Shown here in pieces: positions 9,806-33,043 of a DNA stretch of 36,048 nt (position 1 is its first letter; the number at the start of each line of letters is the position of its first letter). Made by a program: the position numbers and the translations under genes. A model generated the notes under the pieces. The model saw only the letters and a list, made by a program, of their open reading frames with translations. It was not told the DNA's origin and made no database searches. This DNA is from Lingula anatina (taxonomy: Eukaryota > Brachiopoda > Lingulata > Lingulida > Lingulidae), in NCBI RefSeq assembly GCF_001039355.2, contig NW_019776113.1, positions 135,787-171,834 on the forward strand, given 5' to 3'.

Positions 9806-12800
9806 ATGTCAAGGGAAAAGCAACCTCTATTGCCCAATGGCTTTGATTTAGCTAGTCTTCAAGATCTGGATAATGATTCAGATGCTGAGGCAGCGTATGA
9901 ATCCTTCAGGACTGACCAAGGTGTCCCAACATTTTCACAGGAGAGTGATCCAGGTGTGACCCTGTCTCAGGGCTCCACCTGTTCACACCAATCACAAAGA
10001 GATGAATATACCAATCAGTGTCTGCAGTCACAGACTGATTATGATCTCACAGACTCTGTACTGAAAGAAAACCTTGCAATTCCTGATTCACTTTCAGACG
10101 TTATTCAGGAAGCAGAGAACATGGTGCACACTCAGGTACTCTCCAGTGAGAACTTTGTCCAGCCTTTACAAAAAATGTCCAGGCCTCCTTTGGGTGTTTG
10201 TAACCGTAATATACCAGCAGAGGACAGTGCTTTTTTGAGTCCAGTTACTCCAACAAAAGCAACAGATTTGAATGTAGATCCGTTAACTCCTACTGCCAAC
10301 TTGAAGATTTTGATCAGCGCAGCAAGTCCAGAAATAAGGAATAGAGACAATAAAAAGAAAGAACTTTTTAAACAAGAGGAGATGGCATTAGGACAGTCCT
10401 CGGATTCTTGGACAGGCAGTGAATCCCTTTCCTCAGATTGCCATTTTGAAGATGGAGATGATGATAAAAATTATTTGCAAGGAGGGTTAAGCAGGAAAGA
10501 TAAATCTTTAGGACTGCTTTGTCAAAGGTAATTTTTTTTAATCCAAGATTTTTGATAAGTAAATACTTTTTTTGTAAATATTAATGTGTTTTGGAACTAT
10601 TCAAATTATTTTGTTCCCTTGAATTAAATTGTTACAAATATTGAAATATTGAAATTTCATGTTGTCAGTTATCTGGTTAAGAGAATCTTTTTGCAGTCAA
10701 TGAAAATATTTGAGAAAGGAATTAATGAAACCAATGTACATCTTTATCCACTAGTTAAAACTCTTAATTATAAACCCAATGCCAGCTAATCCTGCATTAT
10801 TTATACTGTATCTTATAGAGCAAGAGTCTTAGTTTTCAGCTGTTCTTAATCTGAGCTTGAAGACAGATAAAATAAAGCTTGAACCTTGCCTGAACCTAGG
10901 GTGTGTGTATAAAACAGACAAAGATTATTTTAAAACTTAGTATTCAGTTGGGGATAAAGATTTTAATCTAATAGAACAAGAACTTAAAAATATTTGAACA
11001 AATGTGCCAAATAAGATACAAATGAAACCACTAAAAACAAATAAAACTATGCTCTCATTTTATGTTGATATACAGATTATCCAAATTGAAATAAATTAAA
11101 ATATTAAAATATATGTTATTTCAAGTTCAATCCACCTTTCAACTTTTTTATATTAGTTGAAAGTCAACAGAAAGTTTTTATGAAGACAAGACAAAGTTGT
11201 CTGTACATGAAATTCAGTAACTTCTTTTAGTCATATCACCTGTTTCCCAACCCATTGAAGTTTGCAGCCTGCCTATTTATACTTAAGGTGCTCCTTGTAA
11301 TTATCTGAATTGTCACTTGAAAGAGTCTGATTGAATGATAGAATAGCTGATAGTAAAAGGTGACCAGGTGTCTCACTCTTTTTTAATGCCCAGACTAATT
11401 TATAGTCTAGTCTCATCTAATTAAAGGTCTGGTCTCTTATGAAGTGTTACAAGTGTTTGTTAATACAAAATATGTTGAAATTTTATGGTGCCTTTCATGA
11501 AATCAAACAGGTTTTTGAAAGAATTGACCCATCAGTTTAATGGTGTCTTTTCAGGTTCTTATCCAAGTTTCCAGAATATCCAGCGCAGTCTGAGATCATT
11601 GAGATATCTCTGGATAGTGTGGCCAAGGGTTTGGGTGCGTAAAGTACAAATAATACACTTAATACAATTCTGAACACATGAACATCTTGAATTGTAAACA
11701 GTGGCTGGACTATTGTATGGTTTTGAATATATAATGTCTAAATGATGAGACAGGGTGAAATAATAAAGTACAAGCTTAAGTAATCAAAATATTTATATGA
11801 AATGAATTGGCCACATAATATCAAACTATCTAGTATTAAGATAACTTTTTAGTGCTGTATGCAGAACTGATAATTTGAGTGTTCAACAATTTGTTAAGTA
11901 ACCATTCAAGTTCATTTGAATTTCATTTTTAGGTGTTGAAAGACGGCGTATCTATGACATTGTGAATGTTCTGGAGAGTGTTGAAGTTGTAAGCAGACAG
12001 GCTAAAAATAAATATTTGTGGCATGGTAAAACTAATCTGCCCCACACATTGGCAAGACTGAAGGTTTGTAGCTTTAGGACACGTGCTCAAGTTTTTTGAA
12101 ATACTTAAATATATAAAAAATATTTTGGCCAACCAATAATTTCTTCACTACGTACAGACACAGATGTGTCTGTACGTATAGCCATCACCTATCATTGCCG
12201 TCACCAAGCACTTTCAGGGATAATACAATTAGTGAAAAAACGTTTTACCTTTTGTCTTCACATTTAAGGAACTGATGAGTGTTCATAAAATACAGGTCAA
12301 GTTCGAAAATCACCACAATCAGGCCATTATTTCAAAATGTTTTTTTTTCTTTTTTCAGTATATATATATATATATATAATACTGATAATATATTTCAAGG
12401 AAAATCAATAGGCTTATTGTCTTGAAACTCAGGAGTTATCAATCTTATTGAAATACAGGGAGAGTTGGAAAATCAGCTTGATAAGACAATTTTTCCCAAA
12501 TTTCTGCTGTTTTTTTATTCAGCGTATATGCAATACAGACAACAAATTTAGCGGAAAACAGTTGACTTGTCTTCAAACTTACAGGAATGATTAATATTAC
12601 TAAAATACAGATCAAGTTCCAAAACCAAATAACCTTTTTTGTGCATCATTTTTTTTTTCCTTTTGGTCTGTACATTTGACAGCTATGCTGCCTTGATTTT
12701 CAAAGGATACTGAACAAATAATACTATTGGTTAAATATTCTTAGACTTGTCTAAATAAGAATTATTTTGGAAATGAAACCCAAAACATGTGGGTTGTTCT

Positions 12801-15800
12801 TAATTTCAAAACCCAGTATGTGAATATTTAATCACTTTCGTATGTATGTCTTCACAGACTCTTGCCAAACTGGAGGGTTTTGCTGAGAAGATTGAAAGAA
12901 TGAAAGAATTTGAGATGAGCAGAGATGTAGACAGTGGTGATGAGTTTGAGTTTCCCAGCAAATTAAGCACAATGTCGGTCCAGGAGAGCCTGTCCTTTCA
13001 GAACCAGGAGAACATGGATGCCTATGCACAGGGTAAGACTGGAAACTGCTTGTAGTTATTTTTATCAGTGGTGATCAGGGCTATCATAGACCCAGGTGGA
13101 CATCACTGGATGGCTGTGGATGTAAGAGATCTTGGGAACTTTGGTCTTAAACACCTGTTTGACTGGTGTGTAGCTTTAAGGTTATATTTGTTCTTCTTGT
13201 TAGTCCTGATGTTAGCATGCTTACAGGCTGTTAAGTCACTGTCAGTAATTTTAGATACAAGGTTTTTGTCAGGCCACAACATTTTATCGTCCATTTACAA
13301 CAACTTGGTAAAACATGCTGAGCTTATTTTTGTTTTCTCTAATTTTAGCTCATCTGAGAAAAGACAGATCTCTAGGAATTATGAGTCAGAAGTTTCTGAT
13401 GTTATTTTTGGTGTCAAAGGTGAGGAATGTATATATTTAGGAACTTCTGTTAATGGTTCAGGGATATGTATAGTTAATTATATTCATGAATTTGCCTTTG
13501 CTTTATTTTCAAAAATGAATTAGTTAATAACATTGAACACAGTATTGAATTCAGTGCATTTAGTAATGTTACTTTTTTGTGTTACATTTTTTAGCCCAAA
13601 ATGCTAAATTTGGATCTTTCTGCCAAAATACTCATTGGGGATCCAAATATTGACCGGACAGATGGCTCAAAATTTAAAAGTAAGTATTTTAACCAATTAC
13701 TTAATGCAAACCAAAATATATCCTAACAACATAAATATCATTAATTAGTATTGGCAAATGAACATAAGACTTTTATTCAGTGCTATCATTCAAACAAATT
13801 AAAATTTTTGAATTCAATATTTATATGTTGTTTTCAGCTAAAATTAGAAGACTTTATGACATAGCCAACATTCTCACCAGTCTGAACCTAATCAAGAAGG
13901 TTCATGTAACAGAAGTCAGGGGTAGAAAACCAGCTTTTATGTATATTGGACCAGATCTCAGCAGCTTGAGTGAAGTAACAGGTATATTTATGTTTATCAT
14001 TAAGTCTATCTAGCTGTGACAAATTGCCAAAAAACTATTTAAATTTAACAATGTGACTCATTTTATTACTATGTTGCATTATCAAAATGAAAAATAATGA
14101 TCAATGTCAACATTTTCAGCATGTTCGGCAGATGGAAGTGAAAACCATCGACCTAGTACAAAACACTCCATGTTGGACTGTGTTATGAACCCTAAGGGTA
14201 AGAAGTTAAAACACTGTCAATAGGTTGACTTGCATTCTTACTTTGTGTTGTGTGCATGTTTTTTTTCTGGTAAACAGTTTTTTAAATCAAAGATCTTGTG
14301 GTCTTTGAAATTTTTTGTAATTTGCAAGTATTTACTTTTGTCTGCTGAATGAATATTCGGTATGCATTACAGTTTTTTTTTTTTTTTTTGTTTGCAGTGT
14401 GTGGACTAACAAGTGCTCAGAAAACCCCTGCTCCTCTTCACCCCAAAAACTCCTTAATAAACCAGGCTGTTGGTCCAGTAGTATTAAATAAGCTGGAATC
14501 TGGAGCAGTGCCAGTTCCAGTCCCTAGAGGTGAGTTGCTTTAGTGATTGCCATGTGAACGATTGCTTGTAGACAACTTACATTATAGATTTGGCAGGCCA
14601 TTTGTCAGAAGTGGGCTTTTCATTTTTCACGTCACGTCTTTTTTTTTAAATTTTTTTTGCAATTTGACTTTGGCACAACATAAATAACTTTAAGACAATT
14701 TGATTCTTAACTGCTATACAAAAGAATGATTTTTTTTGTTCTTGTTGTTGTTAAGGACGATAAAAAGTACAGAGTTTTAATATTACTTTATACTATTTTC
14801 CAAATAGCAAATATGGCAGCTAGATAATCAAATGGATTATTGTAACTTATCATTTGATTAACTTCTCCTCAGCACATCTTGGTATCTGCCTACACCTACA
14901 GGTACATTGAAAGATCTTTTATGTCTTGAGACATTCATAGATAAAACTTGTGTGAACAGTCTCATATAAGGTGTGAGTTAAAAATCTTAAGATTAAAGTT
15001 TCAAAGATAGTTATTTAAATTTTTCAGAAGACAAAGGCAGAGTCCAGTCCATCAAACAAGAAGAACGAAGTACCAAACTGACTGGGAAAAAAGGGTTTAC
15101 TAGACATTCATCTTTTGAACTCATCTGCAAGGCTGCAGAGGATGAAAGAAGCAAATTGTACTCAAATGCCTCAAGTCCTGGCACACTATCACGTAGTCAA
15201 GGTATTGTTTATGTACATTTAACATATCTGAATGAATGTTTCAGTTTAGCATTATAATATACACTTGTGTATGTTCCATTATTACATTTAAACTATATAC
15301 TTTTCACGTAATTTTATTTTATTTTATTTTAATTTAAAATTTTTTATACATATTTATAGAAATATTTAAAATACAACCCTGTTTTTCTGTAAATTTCTGT
15401 AACATTGTTATATTAAAGTCAAGTTTTTTTGGTTACAGGTAACATTCCAATGACCCTAAAATCACTGCTAGACAGAAAAGAACCTCTTAGTCAATCAAAC
15501 ATGCACACAACAGAAAATTTGGCACCCAGGACAGAGATTCCATCCAAGAAAACACCAACATCTCTGCCTGAGCAGCAACCAGTGACCAGAAAGCGCATTG
15601 TGATAATCAAAGGAGACAAGAGGGTTCACATCATGCAGGAGAATATCCCCAGTGGTACAGCTGTCCGAAAGGTCACTCTGACTCCTGTTGGGCCATCTAT
15701 GATCAAAGGTCAAGAGCAAAAGTCCAGTGAAAAGATCATAATTAAGACAGTACCTGATGACAAGGGTTCTGGAAAAGTGTCTGTATCCAAGGACCAGCTG

Positions 15801-17159
15801 ACAGCAGTACTGCAGCCTGTGAATCGGACCACAACCCACGCTGAGCATACTGATGTAAAGCCAGAGAATTTGGCCCCTTCCATTGTAACTGGTGAGCAAT
15901 TCACATCTGTAAGTGAAGCTGCAGTGCGTCGTAGCAAAAGAACTGTGCAGCAGCACCATCTTGCTGGAGACTTCCATTATGAGATGCCAGGCAAAAAGAT
16001 CAAGGTTGATCAACAAGTAGCAGCAGACAATCCCAATGTACACCAGTCAAAGCATGAAAGCCAAAGCTCACCGGAAAACACCTGCTCTGCTCAAGATTCT
16101 GAAGTGGCAAATATCACCCAGCGGCCAGTTGAGAGGACAAGGAGGGAGAGTAAAGGAAGACCTTCCCCTCTACGAGCACTACACCTGCAGGCAGAGTTCT
16201 GGTCATCTCCTCCACTGTCACATCTACCTATCCCACCTGCCCAGTCATCAGATGTGGTGACCAAGGTCTCTGAGGGGGACCTGGAGTTGGCATCCCCTTT
16301 ACCCATAGAGGAACAGCAGTATGGTGGTGGTAGTGGTGATTGTGAAGTCGAGAAAGTTAATACACATGTTGGCCAACAGAACAGTTGCTCTGCCATGCAT
16401 GCAGTTGCCCCACAGATGTTCATGCAAACCCATCAGCACTCAGATTGTTCAGTGTTTAAGTTCCCAGTCCAGGTCTCCTCAACAGCAGCATCATATCAAC
16501 TGCCCATTTCTCCTGGGTATTTTCAGGTTTCTAAAGTCCCAGCTTTTTTCCCTCATCATCATCATCATCCTCATCCTCCTGTACCTTTCTCTGCCCCCTC
16601 CCAGTGGTATGGAAGGTCATCAGTACAGTTTATGCCAGGGGGTTTCAACACCGGTCCATTGCATGTTATCCCACCAGCTGAGATCTTGTCCCCACCAGCT
16701 CTAAGCCCCTTCAGCAGCTCTCCAAGCCCCAACAGCAGTTCTAATGTGTTCTCATTTGGTAACCCATCTGATCTTAGGACACCAGAAGCTGTCGAGAAGC
16801 GTCCATTTTCTTCCTCTTCTTCCATGTCTCAAACCTCGCCGCTCGGTGACCTAAGTTCACTTACGCCTAGTATTTCACAGGTGCCACTGTTGAATATTTC
16901 TCCAAAGAACAAATCTGTTCTTACTGCTGGAGAAAGTTGCTCAGTTACCAGCTATCATTCCGCTCTAGGAATGGCAACACCACAGCAGATGCATAATTCT
17001 TCTGTTTCACAATATGCAGATCCACTTTCTTATCCCAGGACTCCAGGATTTGTAACCCCTGATAGTTCACAGAATATTCCCCATACTGTAACTGGAAATA
17101 TGTCCACCACTGCTAGACATCTTCAGTTACTTAACAACAACAATAATATATGTGGATGA
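9806..17159 (+). CDS. E2F7/8: Atypical E2F transcription factor, E2F7/E2F8 family (11 coding exons, 1170 aa)
   Basis: Exons: 9806-10527, 11555-11634, 11933-12063, 12858-13032, 13349-13419, 13595-13679, 13838-13981, 14120-14197, 14398-14529, 15028-15201, 15439-17159 (TGA). The start is the ATG seven bases into the exon that begins at 9799; the ATG at 9785 lies before the acceptor. Residues 160-183 carry the conserved N-terminal motif [17 protein letters not shown], preceded by a CDK-type SPVTPTK. The first DNA-binding domain (about 231-299) has SLGLLC and the winged-helix RRIYD signature at 272-276. The second (about 371-459) has SLGIMSQKF and RRLYD at 425-429. Two tandem domains with no DP-dimerisation or Rb-binding region define E2F7/8, which repress G1/S genes independently of DP partners. 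[16 protein letters not shown] matches a further conserved block. The last exon encodes 572 residues, mostly low-complexity Ser/Pro/Gln. Vertebrate members are about 870-910 aa, so this one is longer. Confidence 0.96.
10528..11554 (+). other. E2F7/8 intron between the N-terminal exon and the first DNA-binding exon
   Basis: 1.03 kb, AT-rich. Its borders are gtaatt and tttcag, and it splits an Arg codon (AG|G) at residue 241, inside the first DNA-binding domain. I see no exon or recognisable element inside. Confidence 0.7.
12149..12178. repeat. Perfect 14-bp inverted repeat with 2-nt loop
   Basis: Left arm TACGTACAGACACA (12149-12162), loop GA, right arm TGTGTCTGTACGTA (12165-12178). The arms are exact reverse complements. 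It lies about 75 bases before the tandem array and may be a subterminal hairpin of the same element. Confidence 0.9.
12253..12750. mobile_element. Diverged tandem array (3 units, about 150-165 bp), possible pearl/Helitron-like element remnant
   Basis: Three units begin with gtctt plus an A-rich phrase: 12253 (gtcttcacatttaagga), 12418 (gtcttgaaactcagga) and 12568 (gtcttcaaacttacagga). In each, this is followed after about 25 bases by an ataca(g)g-type phrase, then (g)tcaagtt..aaaa in units 1 and 3 (more diverged in unit 2), then a poly-T stretch. Unit 1 also contains (TA)10 at 12359-12378. Short tandem core repeats with an internal microsatellite and a nearby hairpin are the plan of bivalve pearl/HINE elements. 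The outer ends were not identified, no transposase is present, and unit boundaries are approximate. Confidence 0.5.
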
Positions 17160-18274
17160 AATTGAGTTATAGCAATAAGTGATAAATATTGAATAAGGTT
17201 GCAATGGATGTTTCTTTGTTATATTACTTGACTGTTTCCTGTATGGCATTAACACTAGGGGAAAATGTATTGTTACTTTTACTACCTTATCTAATGCCCA
17301 AGGAAGTGAAATTAAACTTGTGTTTGTATGGTTTTATGAGTGGCAGTATTTAAACAGTATTTAAAGTAATTAAGTTATTTTTCAGGTATAATAATTTAAT
17401 TTTAATGGTTTGTAGACATTTACTGTTGCACTTTGATTTTAATAATTAGTAATCAAACTTCAGCAACAAAAGCAAGTTGTTTTAAATATTTCATTTTGAA
17501 TATTTTTATATATGCCAAGTTTAAAATGAGCACATGGTTATAAGTAAAGCACAATCTTTTTATGATGTATGCCAACATGCTTCTATAAATGTTTTGATAT
17601 TTGTACAGCATCTTGTACAAATTGGAAATTAGTTTTCTTTATTATTTAAAGAATTTTCATCTGTATATTGTTTAATTTCAAATGACAAGTTAGTAGGTCA
17701 AGGACCTGATGTATTTGTAGTGTTATATTGTTATACAGCAGCTATGTACTCTCACTAGCTTTAGACTACATTCTTTGTCATATTGGTTGTGGGTGATATG
17801 ACATGTAAAAACAACTAGAACCAGTGAAATTTGCTCATGAATGAGGCAGCAGTTAATACCAACCATAGCTATCCATTTACCAGGTAATTCTTCAGGGACC
17901 AATAGGTTATTAACATTAGTGCAAGAAACATTATCTTTTGATAATATTTAGTTATGAGAAGTTGTATATCTGTTAGATATAGGGAGATATTAGGTGCTTC
18001 ATTTGTTTTGTATTGCAATTTTTAATCCAGTGTGTTAGTGTTAAAACTAAAAGGATGTACAGCACACACAAAGGAATGAGTAGACAATGTAAAGGAAGCT
18101 AGTTCAATTCATCTTTAATGATGGCCATGCAAAATGTATTCAATCAGAAATCAGTTGAAATAAATGTAAATACAGAACTAATTTAGTGTTGTGCCCTTTT
18201 TAACTTTTAAATGCATCATTTATTTGAAAAGCTCTGGCTTATCTTAATTAGATTATTGTTAAAAAATAAATAAA
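17160..18274 (+). other. Probable E2F7/8 3' UTR and flanking DNA
   Basis: AT-rich and non-coding. Candidate AATAAA signals lie at 18159-18164, 18265-18270 and 18269-18274. A 3' UTR of about 1 kb would be normal for this family, but the end is not fixed by sequence. Confidence 0.45.
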
Positions 18275-18738
18275 TCAGTTCGTGAAATACAGTTAAATTT
18301 GTGATTTTTTTACTGCCTCCATAAGGACAGTGAAAAACTTAATTAGAATCAAATTATTACTACTTTTGAAAAAAGAATATATCAAGGAAATTTCATTCTA
18401 AAAGTACTTTTAAATACCTATCCATTTTCCGTTGAACTTGATAAAAAGTGAAAAAAAAACGTTTGCATTTTGCCTCTTTCATACAGTCTACATTGTAAAT
18501 TAAAAATACAGTAGCCACCTCATTTGAAGTGTGTTCCTTTTCAGAAGCTACTCCTTAGAACTTTTTTCACTATTGAAGATACCCTAGAATATTCCTTTTT
18601 ACGCGAGGGCCGTAACATAAGAACTGGTTTGGCATAATTAATCTCTCTAAAAGAATTATGCGTCACATGACCATGTTTGGACAACGTAATGAGATTGGTG
18701 CAAGGAGAAGTGAAGGTAAATGCTCGTGACGTCACAAA
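18275..18738 (+). promoter_or_regulatory. Intergenic promoter region of taxilin
   Basis: About 460 bases between the last E2F7/8 polyadenylation candidate and the taxilin ATG. The distal part is AT-rich; CpGs appear from about 18602. It contains an M-box/CLEAR-like GTCACATGAC (18662-18671) and a full cAMP-response palindrome TGACGTCA (18727-18734). No TATA box is evident at a sensible distance. Confidence 0.5.
18727..18734. promoter_or_regulatory. Consensus CRE palindrome
   Basis: TGACGTCA, the full CREB/ATF site, ends four bases before the A of the taxilin start codon. Occupancy is not shown by sequence, but an exact 8-bp CRE at a CpG-containing promoter is a good candidate. Confidence 0.6.
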
Positions 18739-29635
<10,897 letters not shown>

Positions 29636-31473
29636 TAGTCAGACCAGTAGGACTGAGGTATAGCAGCGGAACCCTACTCCAGCATTGCTATAGTATAGCA
29701 CATGAATATGGAAAAAAATTGCAGCTAATTTTATAAATTGAATTGAAAGACTTGATTAGTTAATGGGTATGTGCAGGGATTGACTGTCAGACTCAAGCAT
29801 GCTTTCAGTTGGATTGTTTTTGTTTATTTATAACCTAAGTTTGTTTACCAAGAATAGTTAAATGAGTATAAGCTTGTCAAGGTTAGACTGATAAATGGGT
29901 AAATAGGAGCCCATATTTGATCTGTCTGAGTATGATGATTCATAGTCCTGTGTCTTACTTGCCTCGGCCTGTCTATTCTGATACTGGGCAAGGTGTTGAA
30001 TGCTTTCACATTTATCCTCCTCTGTGTTGATGTGGATTGTGTTCCTATTTCCATCTTTTATATGTGCCAGAGCCCCCCTCCCCCCTTTTTCACTTTTGAC
30101 TTGTCAACAGAGTTCAGTTTTTATTATCATATTTAATACAAGTGTACCGAATTATGCATACAGTGAAACATATCATATGCAAACATTGTCATGTTCCATA
30201 TAAGGGATGGTGTTAATGGTTGATGAGTATAAAAAAGCACCTATGCGTGTAATCATTGACTACATGAGCTGAATCATGTAGCACACCTTATAGACCATGT
30301 TAGAAATCAGCTGGTGCCAGTGACACATCTGGTTGTACTCCCAGACCCTTGATTTTATCTGCAGGAAAGTTATATTTGTGCACAAGTAAAAAGCTTTGGT
30401 GGTATATGCATGCATACCTTTTGAAACAAGCAGGCAGTGTAATTCTGTACTCCTAGTAGCTTCTAGAAAATAAATACCATTTTCAAATTGATCTTATAAA
30501 GCTGTTGTTTTTGAGGCAGTAGGTCAAATTTGCAGCAGTAAACTATTGTTGAAATTTGGCATGCAGCCAACGTATGCAATTGGAGCCCTGGACGTGTCTC
30601 ATATCCCAAGCGAATTATGGGTTTGCTGGAAGGAAGTTTCCTCTAAAGCCTACATTAAGTGTGAACATACTGGTAGACATGATAAAAGCTGATACATTAT
30701 GTTGGTCAGAATCCCACTTTATAGACATCCTAGTTGATAATTATTTTTGTAGCAGCCTTGATATTAAACAATAGGTCATAATCATGAAATCTGAAAAAAA
30801 CAAAAAAACAAACAAACATATAAATCTTAAAATATTACATAGTTTTGAACCTTTTCAAAAAATTTCACGTATCAATTTACACAATTTTCTAGAGTAATGA
30901 ATGTATTTGTGCTCTGTATAATTAACAACTTTTAAGGTTGTTTTTGATGGTAATGTGCAGTTGCTCCACAGGTAGTAAAGTCATTAGATGCCTATTTTTG
31001 TAGAAAGGTTTTATAGGTCTTCCTCTTTTAACCCATCTGTGGGCTTGTGCTAAATTGCTTTAACTGTGTTCTGGTAAGAGTTTGGGGTAGATGTGCTGTC
31101 TTATCTTTGATTCTAACATAATACTGCCTCAGAGTGAATGATTTAAGTGAAATCACCGGATATTCATCTTCATAAGCCATTCACTGAAAAGTGTTATCAA
31201 ATTTAATCTTAACCACCTATTGCTGTGTAGGCACTTCCCATCTCTTATATCTTCTTATAATGCCACTTACTTTTATATGATATAATATAATCCCTCATTT
31301 CAGCTTTGCATAATGTGCACTGAGGCTATTGAACAGTTAACTTTACATGTGCAACATGTGCTAGAAAGAATATCAATTTTTCATCCTGTCATGTTAAAGT
31401 ACTTGTACCCATCAACACACTTAACCCAGATTTGTAATGGCTAATAATATATCCATTGTATATCAACAATAAA
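29636..31473 (+). other. Probable taxilin 3' UTR
   Basis: Follows the TAG at 29633-29635. Canonical AATAAA hexamers occur at 30469-30474 and 31468-31473; the latter is followed by a G/T-richer stretch. Open stretches at 30000-30203 and 30556-30774 look like chance. No coding exon is seen. Confidence 0.4.
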
Positions 31474-33043
31474 GGCCTTGGCTCAGTCAGGCGTGGTACC
31501 TGCTGCAATGGGAAGTGCTGTTCTGCTATGTTGCCAGTTAAGCTTGTCTACGTGCCTAACTGCCATGTAAAGGAGGCTTTTAGAAAATGTTCCCAACCCA
31601 AATACACAATAGTATATACCTGAGTCATACAAACATTTGTATGCCCAAATTAGCTTCCTTGCTAGTGCTGGTATTGATTAAAATGATCGAGTTTGATAAA
31701 TAAGTATTGTGTTTTAATGAAAATATCCTGTTTTGATAATTTAAGTAAGATATATTTGGGTCAACAATATAAGCTGTCATCTCTAGCAAAATGTGAGTGC
31801 ACATATCAAGGTTTTCACCAACATATTAATCTCCATCATCTGATATGGGCACATGTTGAAAATTATTTGAGGAAATAATGCAAAGGACCTTGCAAGCTCC
31901 CAGATTATCTAATATTATTGGTTGTATGGGAACTGCTAAAGGAAACATGAATGTCTAAAAAACAGTGTACAAAACAGGAATTTGAAACTGTTTATCATGC
32001 TGAAGCACATGCAACTGGTAGACGCACATTGCCAGGATCCCAGTGCTTCTCATAGTTCACAACACCTCAAATTCTATGACCTGTATGTAATAGAAGTTTT
32101 ACGTGGAGTAAGAGGTAGAATTCTTTAGTCCAAAATTGGTGACCCATGTGCAACGTATGGTAAACTGTTTACAGAAGGGCATTTTGGCAATGGACATAAC
32201 CTTTCTTCCGAATTTAAACGGGAGACCTTAGCTGCATAATTTATAAAACCATCTGCATAGAAAGTAGGTCAAAATAATATATTCAATCTGCTGGATTCAT
32301 CGATTTATTCTGCTGGAATAAAGAGGGTCAGGTTAATCCAACTATATAGTTGGCTCTCTGCCACATTTTGTTGCCATGACCCAAATCAATTAAAGTTATT
32401 TTTGCTTCAACCAGGTGAGATGACAAATAGTTTCGTTTCATTCCCTCCTAGCTGAATGTACCCCACCATGCTTCTGAAGTATTTTTTCCTGTATTATTTT
32501 TCACGTAAACACAATGCAGGCTTATTTCAACATTACAGTCATGGTTTTCCCTGTTGAAAATACTTTCACTTTCTTCACACGCATGTTTACAAAAACAAAA
32601 CAGTATTCCAAATTCTTGATTTTATTTCAAACTAAAAAGCACTGAAAGTGGACAGCCCTCCGTCAAGTCAGCTCAGTTCTCATTGCTAACCTATTAATTT
32701 ATTAATGGATCACCATCAAAATCTGATCAATTAAGGTAGCCCATTTCTGAACTATTGTGAAAATCTTATCAATATCCACCTATACCTTCATGAATTAGTC
32801 TGTTAAATAACAAACCAACATAGTCTTGGCAGAGGTAAGAGGAAAAAATAGACAAAGTACAAGTAGTTCTAATAATACTAAATAGTCACTGGTCTCTCAC
32901 TGGCTTTCCTTTTTGTTTTTCAGAAATATATAATTATAGTAAAATATTTAACATTCAAAATAATAAATTTTCAGATTACAGTTTTGAAAATTTCAAATAT
33001 AACATCATTTAATCACTTCTTTCCAAGGCTCATTCTAGCATAT
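31474..33043. other. Intergenic DNA between convergent taxilin and headcase
   Basis: AT-rich, no recognisable gene on either strand. It contains a perfect 16-bp palindrome CCAACTATATAGTTGG at 32338-32353. Minus-strand polyadenylation hexamers (TTTATT on the plus strand) occur at 32621-32626, 32698-32703 and 33044-33049, so the headcase transcript may end anywhere in this stretch. Confidence 0.5.

Larger units (their letters stand above)
12064..12857 (+). other. E2F7/8 intron carrying a hairpin and a diverged tandem array
   Basis: Phase-0 intron directly after the first DNA-binding domain. It holds the 30-nt hairpin at 12149-12178, three diverged repeat units from 12253 and a short (TA)10 run, all annotated separately. 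No coding sequence is seen. Confidence 0.75.

Noticed and set aside
13068-13523. 151-codon open stretch over an E2F7/8 intron and exon
   Set aside because: It reads the DNA-binding exon 13349-13419 in a different frame from the one that gives the conserved second E2F domain.
15495-16043. 182-codon antisense open stretch within the last E2F7/8 exon
   Set aside because: A mirror of the coding strand: no family match, and the sense frame is clearly E2F7/8.
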